Assembly: GCA_002049455.2 (NCBI GenBank)
Contig: KV918761.1
Location: 682,001-746,000, forward strand
Origin: Porphyra umbilicalis
Lineage: Eukaryota; Rhodophyta; Bangiophyceae; Bangiales; Bangiaceae
Direction: 5' to 3'
DNA length: 64,000 nt
Shown here: positions 55,686 to 64,000 of the stretch, piece by piece
Position numbering within the stretch: position 1 is the stretch's first letter
Layout of the letters: each line of letters starts with the position of its first letter
Notes under the pieces: generated by a model
Seen by the model: the letters and a program-made list of their open reading frames with translations, nothing else
Told to the model about the DNA's origin: nothing
The model's database searches: none
Program-made: the position numbers and the translations under genes

Positions 55686-58600
55686 GGGCTGGGGTGTGGC
55701 GGGCGCTGCATGTCTGGTCGTGCGGTCTTCAGCAGGGGATGTGGACAGGCTGGTGTCCTATTTTAATGGACGGCTGCGACGGGATCCACGCCCCATGAAC
55801 GGGCTTCTGCGCTGCGCCACCGCCGTCTCGCTCAACCCACTGAAACGAAAGAGCGTCGAGGCGGGGGCGACAGCCGTCGACGGCACGGCCACTCCTCTCG
55901 CAACAGCGACACCCCGAGGCCAGTCACCAACTACCTGTCGAGCGCTGCCGCGTGGGCACCGCCCCATGCGGGCTCCTCCCTCCTCCCTGTCGTACCTCCC
56001 TCACCGTCGGCCCACACCCACGACAGCGCAGACGCGTCGAAAAGGACCCATCCGAACCGTTCCGCGGACGTGGGCGGGAGTCAGGCACTGGGCGGCGCCG
56101 TCGGCAGCGTGGCATCCGGCCATGACGAGGGGCAGGGGGGACAACCACCTGACCGACGGCGGAGAGGTAGCGGTCGATGGTGGCGCTGGGCGTGAGGGGC
56201 GCCAACGCCCATCTGCAGGTATGGGGAAGGAGGAGCCGCTTGACGTGCCCGAGGAGCGGCCGCTGCCGGGCAGTGGTTGCAGCGAAGGGGGCGACGCCGG
56301 CCGCGGGGAGGTGACTCCGGTGGGCGGCGCGCGGTAGCGTTTGCCGGTACCGGTACCAGGGTGAGTGGTGGCAGCAGCGGCGGCAGCGGCGGCGGCGGCG
56401 GCGGCGGCGGCGGTGGCTTCAGCGCCGTCGCGTCGCCGCCGCCGTTTGCACGGCGGCGGGCGAACCCCCCACCCCCCCCCCCGGCAGCCCCGCGACGGCA
56501 AGGGGCTCCCAGCGGGCACACCGCAACCCGGGGAGGCCGGCGGCGTAGCCACATGCCCGCCGCCAGGGGGGCGGTCGAGTGTCAGACCCGAGGCGGCGTT
56601 TTTTTGGGTCGGCCGGCGCGCGGTGAGGGGGGAGGGGCGCCCACTGAAGCGGCGGAGGGGGGGGGGGGGGGCGACACACGTAGAGGCCGTCACGGCAGGG
56701 ATGTCACCCCCGCCGCCTCCGCGCCGCCGCGCCGCCGCTGCCGCCGCAGCCGCAGCCACCGCCGTCGCTGCACGGCGCCGCCACGGCGGCCACCGCCACC
56801 GGCAGCGCGCGACGCCACACCGTCCCAATCGTGATGCAGTTGACAGCGAATGTAAAGCCCCGCCTTCCCCTCTCCCCACCGCGACCCAGTGGATGAGCTC
56901 AAACGGCGGCGTGGCCGCCCCCAGCCCCGAGCCCGCCCCCACCAACGACGACCACCCCGCCGCCGCCGCGCCCCCCACCCGACCCAATAGCTCCCGCCAA
57001 TCGTCGGCGGTCGCCGGCGGCGGCGGCGCCGTCACACCCGTCGCCGTGCACCGGCGGCACTTGGTGCGGCGGCACCACGTGGATACTCGGCGGCAGGCGC
57101 CGCCGACCGCCGCGGCCTTGCCGCCAAACACGCCCACGCCACCGACGCCTCCGCGACCGCCGCCCTCCCACACGACCGGCGACCGCCCCGCCAAGAAGGT
57201 CACCAAGTCCACCGTGCCACCGGCGCCGCCGGCACTACCTGCACCACCCACACTGCCGCCGCCGCCGCTCGTCGACCACCTCTGGAGTGTGCGTGACTAT
57301 ATCACAGCGCCCTTGAGCCGCCGACACGGATGGGTGCTCGCGCCGACGTCGTTGCCGCCGACACCGAAACGGCCGGCCTCGCACGACGCTTCGACCGTCC
57401 GTGCGACCGTCATCGACGCGCCGACCACCACGACGCGGGCACAGTAGACAAAAAAGGTACTGCTGACGCGAAGTCGATCAAACCGCGAATGTGATGTTGG
57501 GAAGAGCTGCCACAACCATCACCACAGTGGGTGTGGCGAACAGCAATGACAACGAAAAGCAGAGCGCCTCCAAGTACAGCGTTCAACTGTAGCAATATTC
57601 CCTGGCCTTTAGGACAGGGTGCTCTCAAAGTGTAGTGATGCACACATATACTTAGATCAAGGGACTTGCTCTCCGTTTCAGAGGTGACAGTCTGCATTCG
57701 TGTCTTCAGGGATCTGAGGGCGCGTCAGTGCTGGAAGGGTCGCGATGACGCTAAAAGCGAATGGAGTTACATGGCTGAGATGGACTGTCCTGCCACAAAG
57801 GTCACAGGGCCCGGACGGCGCTTGCCCCCCTGCCCCCCCCACCGCCCCGAACTGCGCGCGGCGACCGCGAGCCGTGACTTCCGGGGTTCGACGCGGCCGC
57901 GATGACGCGCGGGTCATCGTGCCTGCGCGCCTGCTTCTGTTGCGGCGGCGCGTCGGCGATTGCTGACGTCATCTAGCGGCGCGGTTAGGGGCGCCCCGTC
58001 GCGCGGCGGTCAATCCCACCCGCCCGCCCGTGTGCCATGTCGGCCGCCCCGCCCGCCGTGCGCAGGTGCGCCGCGCGGCAGAGTGACAGCCCCGCCCGTG
58101 GGCATCGCGCGACGCTGGCGGGCCGCCGCTGCTGCGGTGGTGGAAGCGGCACCCCTTTCCCCGCCCGACGCCCCCCCCACCACACCACGGCAACGTGGCT
58201 GTACGTGCCCCCGCGCACGCTCGCGGCCATGGAGCCGGCCGGCGTGCCCGGTATCGATGCGTCGCCGAGCGCGCTACCGCATTGAAGGCCAGGGTATTGC
58301 ACGCACGTGCCTGGAATTACATGGAGTGCGGTCCGCGTGCGGAGGCGCATTTGACCCTCTCTGAGGAGCGTTCTCGTGGTTCGCCCTGCTTGAATACAGT
58401 CATTTCTCGCTATAAGATCGCCGGCCGTGAGATAGTTTTCGAAATGACCTGCGTTTCCAGGTCGTCAAGAAGGGTAGATTTGAAAAACTGCAAGGGTATT
58501 GCTAAATAACCACCGATCTCACAGCGATAACTCACTGTATGTGGTGTGTGTAATTTAATTGGCACAGACATATACGGAAAATGACTGTACTGTGAATATA

Positions 58601-60253
58601 TTTGGCTAAGGGTGCGAACACGAACAACGGATCGCCTCGTGCCGCTGTATACCCAGATCGAGGTTGTCCATTGGCCGTCACTTTCGTCTATTGTGACCTG
58701 ACCAGGATCAACTACTGGCCTGACACCTTCCCGATCGTCACGGCCCGCAGACTGCCCATCCAAACGCGTTTTGGATGGGCTTTGGATGGGGATGGATGGG
58801 CTTTTGGATGGGGATGGATGGGCGTTTCCTCCCAACCAACGCAGGTTTGGACGGGGTATGGTTGGGGATTTGGATGGGCGTTTCCAGCCGATGGCGTAGT
58901 CACCCGTTCCGCCCGTGTGTTCTTCGAGTCGAGGAGGCCCGCTCGAGAGACAGCGAGTGATCCTCGGCAGGCTAGGCCGTTTCATATTCAGAAACCCCAA
59001 TGTGAAACTAAGAGACCATGTGATTGGCTACCAGTCGCAGGTGGTTTGGCCACACCGCGCAGCAGTTTGGGTCGATCCAATTGGTCTGCTGGTACCATAA
59101 GTATTATGTGATGTGGCATGCCAATTGCACGGCCCTTGGTTGGCCGTCCTCACGACCGACTCCGAATTCAACGAGGTGAAGCCGCGGCGGAGGCGGAGCT
59201 GCAGCGTTTGTGACACCAGCGTCGTGGTGATTGCATGGACGACCTGGCAGTGGCCCGGTGACTTGCGCCCAGGTAGAAGGCACTGTGCAAGTGACGGATT
59301 TTTTGCACTCTCAAAACGAATAGCGGGGCGCTGCGTGGAGCACGGCGTTTTGCGATGTCACCGACTCGGCGCGATTTTCGAGGCCAAGTCATCTCGTGTC
59401 GCTGTCTGTCGGCGTGAAGAAGACGCGACCGTCGGTCTGGTCGCGACGTCGACGACGCGGACACAATCTACAAGATTCGAGTGTCAATTACTTTGAATTA
59501 TGGGAGTTGTTTCGCAGAAAAGCAAGGATCGACCTCGTGCCGCCGGCGCCGCCGAACACGGCGGACCAGATGGGACAGGTACGGGAGCTACAGTTAGCAA
59601 GGCCCGCCACAAGAGTAGAAATGATGCTGGCCCAATGAGATGGCGTCATTTTTCCAACACCGTGACGAGGGCCGGAACGAAACGGTTGTGCTGCACAAAA
59701 GTGCGATGACTTTTGACTGGCCCTCGGTCGAGGAAGCCCATCCAAACCGAGTTTGGATGGGAAATGCGGGGTCTCCCAGAAGGGTCAAAAACGCCCAACC
59801 GAATCGGGTTTGGATGGGGGATGGGCTTGGATGGGGATGGATGGGCCTGTCTGCGGGCAGTGACGATGACGCTGCGCCAGCGACGCTGTCTCGTCTCTGG
59901 CTCTTCCGTTGTGATGGCGGTCAGCCAGTGCGACGCAAACATATGGCGGCCAGTTGTCGAACTCTCATCGGACCATCGGGAAGGGCGGCGCGACAGCAGA
60001 CGCGCGAGCGCATACACTCCACGCCGACGTCACATGCAGCCGACTGTCCCGTCATCGGTCGAGGAACTGTCCCTCCCCAGTGCTGCGGGACACATCGATC
60101 CTGCAACCGCGGAAACGCGGCCTCGACCTGATCTAGCCACTATATGTGCCGTGGGCAACCATACCTGCAGCCCAGGGTGCGACGTCACCGTGTTTGACCG
60201 CCCCGAGTGCTGGGCATTGACGCCGAAGCTCTCGGCCTGCACAAGCCACCGTC
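55686..60253. other. Gene-poor region with repeats
   Basis: GC-rich low-complexity DNA at 56340-57450, with no recognised domain on either strand. One plus-strand piece (GMGKEEPLDVPEERPLPGSG, about 56219-56280) looks protein-like. Lower-GC DNA from 57450 to 60200 contains the inverted-repeat element at 58735-59866. Confidence 0.4.
58735..59866. mobile_element. Putative TIR element with GGATGG arrays
   Basis: Ends tcgtcacggcccgcagac (58735) and gtctgcgggcagtgacga (to 59866) are inverted repeats with one mismatch, continuing into cccatcc/ggatggg. Each end also carries a cccatccaaa-N4-5-tttggatggg hairpin (58755 and 59737) and ggatggggatggatggg arrays. No target duplication was found and no transposase was recognised. 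Confidence 0.55.
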
Positions 60254-61581
60254 ATGGCTGTCCTCTCCGTGCTGGCCGCCTTGCTCGCGGCGGTGTGCTG
60301 CTGCGCCTTGGTCCCACTGACTGATGCGCGCACCCCCCCCCCCCAACGCACACAGGCTCCGCCGCCGCCTACGATCGTGCGCGCCGCACTATTGACGCTT
60401 ACATCGCGTCGACAACGTCGAGCCCTGACGCGCGGCGCGGCGCCGGTGGCGTGTATGCCTTTCACAAGCCAGAGACCGCCGTTTATGGCACGGCCATCGT
60501 GTTCCATGGGGGCTTTGGCAAGCCGGCCGACACGGAAGTGACCTTTTCGTACCTGCATGCCAACGGCTTCAACGTGTACGCACCGCCGCTGGCGGGCCAC
60601 GCATTCCAAGGTACGCGCTGGCCGTCCACGCGCCTGCGGGACGAGTTTGGTGGTAACATCGCGCGGCGGCTGCTGCTGGACGACCCGGTTCTTGGGAGCG
60701 TCGCTCGCCGCATCAGCAACGGCTCGCTAATGGCACCCGTGCACATGCCAGACGGCTTTGACTTGGACGAGGCGATGGAGCGAGCGCTGTCAGTGCTGCA
60801 GCGGGGCATGACGGCCGCCGCGTACAACACGTTGGTGGATGCCTTCCAGCTGCTCATCACCGCCAGCGCCTACCCGGGCAAGCAAGCGGCCTTGCACCGC
60901 TACTTTGAGACGGACCACATGCGGTACGCTACGGAGGCGGCTGCCCGCGTTGCTGACGTGGCCGCGCTACCCGGGCCGATCATGGTCCTTGGCTACTCCA
61001 TGGGCGGCGTCGAGGCAATGTACGCGGCGGCGTGGTCGGCCGGCATGGTATCCCGTGCGGTACTGTACGCGCCTTTTGTGGACGCAGCGGCACCGCCCGA
61101 GCAACCTCGCCTGCGGTACCTGCTGCAGGCGGTGGGCGCGTTGGACCTGTACGATGTGCCGGTTGTCAATGACACGACCATACCATCTGTGATACTGCCG
61201 GCGTCATCACTGGTCGGCCACACCCTCCTGGACGAGGGCCTCCAAGCGGCGGTGCGGCGGCAAACAGACGTGTTTTGCGTCTTTGCCGAGGACGACGGTA
61301 TGTCTGACGTCGACGCAGGCCTCCGCGCCTGCCGCGACGGGGTTGCGTCTGCAGGCTCCCGCGCGTTTGTTTACCCGGCGCGGCTGAAGCTGAACCACTT
61401 TGTCGCGCCGAGCCGGTTCAACCCCTTTACGGAGACGCTACTGAAGGAGACGTGGCGCTTTTTAGCCGACGGGGAGGTCCGATCCTACCGGCTGCTCAAC
61501 AAAACGGGCGACCCGGAGCTACCGCCAGTGCAGGAGATGGGGGATATGGCTGCCGTGGAGGGACACGGTAGCCACAGTTGA
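60254..61581 (+). CDS. Secreted alpha/beta hydrolase
   Basis: ATG 60254 encodes a signal peptide (MAVLSVLAALLAAVCCCALV then PLTDART). The frame then breaks at a C run (60342-60352). One extra C continues into THTGSAAAYDRARRTIDAYI and the long core frame to the stop at 61581. Core motifs: GTAIVFHGGFGKPAD (oxyanion loop), the nucleophile elbow PIMVLGYSMGGVEAMYAAAW, the acid in VFCVFAEDDGMSDVD and the His in RLKLNHFVAPSRF. A helical cap (RRLLLDDPVLGSVARRI ... AYNTLVDAFQLLITASAYPG) lies between strands. The triad is complete. Acts outside the cell or in the secretory pathway; substrate unknown. Confidence 0.85.
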
Positions 61582-61854
61582 ACGGTACCGCGTCAGGTGG
61601 TGCAGCCGACTTGGCGGAGAAGGGGCTGCGGTGGGTGCTGCAGCCGCCGCGTCGATGTGGAAGGAAGCCTGCTGGAAAGTGTGCGGACGCGGTGCGCCTT
61701 GCTCCTCGTGTTAATTCTGCGTCATTGCCTCGGGCGCAGTTTTCTCAAAAAAAACTGCGCAAAAAAGAATATTGTTCCATTGCACAGTCTCACACATCTC
61801 GCACGGCGACACACCACGCTACTCCTGAAATACCAGCCACTCTGCTGACGGGCT
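61582..61854. other. Spacer between hydrolase and GMC pseudogene
   Basis: No gene recognised. It contains a palindromic gcgcagttttctcaaaaaaaactgcgc at about 61734-61760 that could form a stem-loop just downstream of the hydrolase stop. Confidence 0.5.
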
Positions 61855-63101
61855 CTACGCTCGGCGGTTTGTCAGCCATCAACGCGGCACATTGGACCGA
61901 GCTGGTCGACGACGGTGCGGTGGGGTGGGGGGTCGCCGGTCTCGACGCGGCGGCGGCGCGTCGCGCCTATGCTCGCGCCGCGAGGACCGTCGGCGCGGCG
62001 CGGCCGGCGGGGGGCCTGCGCTCCGCGTATGGAGACGACTGGCTGGCCGCGTCGGCGCGGGCGGGGCTGCTGACGGTGATGGACGAGACGGGGTCGCAGG
62101 CGAAGCAGGGGGTGTGGCTCCACCTGCTGGCCGTGAGCCGCGCCGGCCACTGCGTCGATGCGTGCGCCGCGTTCGTGGCACCCGCGTTGCGGGGGGCGTG
62201 TGCGGGACGCCTGCATGTGCGGACGGGGGTGACAGTGACGGCGGTGCGGCTGGCCAATGGCGATGGCCGGCGGCCGCGTGCCTCGGCGGTGGACGTGGTG
62301 GAGACCAAGCCCGGACCCGCGGGTTGGCCGCGCACCCTCCACTCGCGCGTGGCGGTCATCTCGTCGACGTGACGCCCCGCGTCGACCTGCCGGTCGGGGA
62401 GGGGGTGGCCATGCGCCCCATGGTCTTCCTCACGGGCACATACGACGGCGTGCCGGTCGCGCCCGTCAACAACGCGACGCTCCTCGCGTCGCCGTCCGAA
62501 CGCCGCCGCTGGGACGCCGGCCGCGACAGCGAGTGGGGCAAAGCCGGCTAGGTGTGCATCGGCCGCATCGTCGCTGAACGGGGCGCCTACACCACTGGGG
62601 GGTATTTAGGGGCCGCGGGGCCGCCGGGCGCCTCCGACTACACGTCTGTGTGTCTGATCAACCCCAGCTCGCGGGGCGCCCTCGCGCTTGCCGACGCCAG
62701 CGTCTTTTCTCCTCCAAACGTGACGACGGGGATACACGACGACGCGGCGGATGTAGTGTAGACACGACGATCGCGTGCGTGAAACGGCTGCGGCGGGTGC
62801 TTAGGCGTTTCGGCCCGGCTTTGGGATGGTGGAAGCGTTGCCGGGGGCGGACGTGGCGATTGCGGGGGACGTTGTGCGGGCGGCGTCGGTGAGCGGACTG
62901 CACTATGTCGGTGGCGCTACCGTCGGGCGGGTGCTTGATGGGTCGCTGCGCGTCAAGGGTGTGGACGGCTTGTATGTTGTCGACGCGTCGACCATCCCGT
63001 CTATGCCCCAGTCGGCGGGGCCCATGTCGTCGGTGTATATGCTCGCGGAGCACGCGGTGGATGCGTTGATTCGCCGCTACGGGGGCGAGTGCCAGGAGTG
63101 A
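61855..63101 (+). pseudogene. GMC oxidoreductase (glucose-methanol-choline family) pseudogene
   Basis: The FAD-binding N terminus is missing. The remnant starts at the GMC signature (GSTLGGLSAINAAHW) and runs through YGDDWLAASARAGLLTVMDE and LLAVSRAGHCVDACAAFV to a premature stop near 62370. It resumes in another frame (DLPVGEGVAMRPMVFLTGTY), crosses an in-frame TAG at 62549-62551, stops again at 62759, and in a third frame gives the C terminus: SGLHYVGGATVGRVLDGSLR, then VKGVDGLYVVDASTIPSMPQ and MSSVYMLAEHAVDALIRRYG. The segment between the first two blocks (the usual SP-LLMLSGIG part) is deleted. Unlike other frame breaks here, the lesions are not at homopolymers, so this is true decay. Confidence 0.8.
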
Positions 63102-64000
63102 GATGTGCGTCGGGCGAGAGCCATCGGCGTAAGGCAGTTGTGTCAACCAGGGGAGTGTATTGGCTGGCTTTTTTTCATGGTTCCAACTGTTGCAAGAGTT
63201 CCCAATCGGCCTTTGCGGGGTCGTAGAGGCCGATTGGGAACTCTTTTGCAACTGTTGTTGGAGTGCGAGATTTTTGGAAGAGCTGCTGTATACGGCCAAC
63301 GCGTCCTCGCCAAGAAAATATGTCGCCGAGTCGTACGATGGGGTGGAGCGGGCCACGGGGAGTGACGGGCGTGTGGTCGATTCAGTCAACTGATTAGCCG
63401 TCAGCAGCCGCGGCAGGTGCCGTATGTTTGGCAGGCGCGCGCATCGGCCAGTGGGCGCGACCGCGATAGAGCAATTTTCTTCGCAGGTGACGGCGTGCAA
63501 CCCGCGCTTTGCGGGTGCGTGACGGCCATGTATCGGTGGGGGGCCGCGCAGGGGGGGGAGGGGTGGCCGCCGCATCGTGCCATTGGCCGTCGTGTCCCCG
63601 CCTAACCGCGGGTGGTGGGGTTTGGGGAGTTCAGGAAAAAGGGGCGGCAACCGCGGTGGTTTGTGGCTTGCGCTCAGATCGTCGCAGAGCGTGGGGGCGC
63701 CCCGCGGGCTCGCCCGACGCGCCCGCGCCGCCCCATCGACCGACGGGTCCGCCGTGTGCCGAGCGCGACGCGACCGCCCGCCGCACCGCGCGGCACAGCC
63801 CACCAGGCCACACACGGGGGGTTGGATGCGCCGCTGCCAGCGTACGCCGCAGCCACACGCGCGGGTGGGAGAGCCACAGGCGGCGCGCGCGGCTGCCGCG
63901 CACCCGCTTCCTCCCCGCCCCAACGCACGCCGAAACGGGACGACGCGGCGTGCCCTCAGTCCCCACCACCCCCCACCCGTGCGCACCTCGACTCCCCCAA
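63102..64000. other. 3' end of window, no gene recognised
   Basis: Contains the truncated foldback copy at 63183-63290 and GC-rich DNA after 63500. Long minus-strand open frames here are compositional. Confidence 0.4.
63183..63290. mobile_element. Truncated copy of the 25863-25998 foldback element
   Basis: Retains the inner part of the left arm (ccaactgttgcaagagttcc), the loop sequence ggtcgtagaggcc and the full right arm to gagctgctgta. The outer 30 or so bases of the left arm are missing. The core is nearly identical to the first copy 37 kb away. Confidence 0.82.

Noticed and set aside
58755..58880. GGATGG arrays as telomeric repeats
   Set aside because: Irregular, short, internal and paired with inverted ends. 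No telomere-type monotonous array.
61855..63101. GMC region as a working gene with introns
   Set aside because: The FAD-binding start is absent, a conserved block is deleted, and possible splice sites would remove GMC-like coding sequence between stops.

Overview
This is nuclear DNA from a very GC-rich eukaryote. The evidence is spliceosomal introns, signal-recognition-particle and snRNP proteins (SRP9, U1A/U2B''), ER proteins (BAP31, a MANF-like protein) and two organelle-type translation enzymes with presequence-like N termini (TyrRS, MnmG/MTO1). Genes are intron-poor, spaced about 1-3 kb apart and lie on both strands. They are full of Ala/Pro/Gly tracts and C or G runs. This looks like an alga, and a bangiophyte red alga would fit, but that is a guess from base composition and gene style, not from a diagnostic gene.

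Layout. 1-17 kb: a secreted GH1 beta-glucosidase (+), an extreme GC tract, organellar TyrRS (-), a SAM methyltransferase (+), an ExoIII-type AP endonuclease (+), a small protein with the PDCD4/MRF N-terminal signature (-), BAP31 (+) and SRP9 (-). 17-32 kb: a BRAP2-type RING/ZnF-UBP ligase (-) divergent from MnmG (+), an Ala-rich basic protein (-), an MFS transporter (-) and a secreted 23-residue-repeat protein (-). 35-46 kb: an alpha/beta hydrolase (-), U1A/U2B'' (+), a MANF-like ER protein (-), a bZIP factor (-) and a second alpha/beta hydrolase (-). 46-60 kb is gene-poor and lower in GC, and rich in hairpins and terminal-inverted-repeat elements. 60-64 kb: a secreted alpha/beta hydrolase (+) and a GMC oxidoreductase pseudogene (+).

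The genes do not form one pathway. They are housekeeping functions (translation, tRNA modification, DNA repair, ER targeting, splicing) mixed with secreted enzymes and a regulator.

Two window-wide patterns matter to a reader. First, most conserved genes that cross a long C or G run change frame there, and the change always equals one missing base per run (two where two or more runs are crossed). The simplest explanation is homopolymer under-calling in the assembly, so these genes should be treated as intact until checked. Second, all five introns that can be fixed by protein homology begin GTACG(T/A), an unusual donor. No rRNA, tRNA or CRISPR array was seen.
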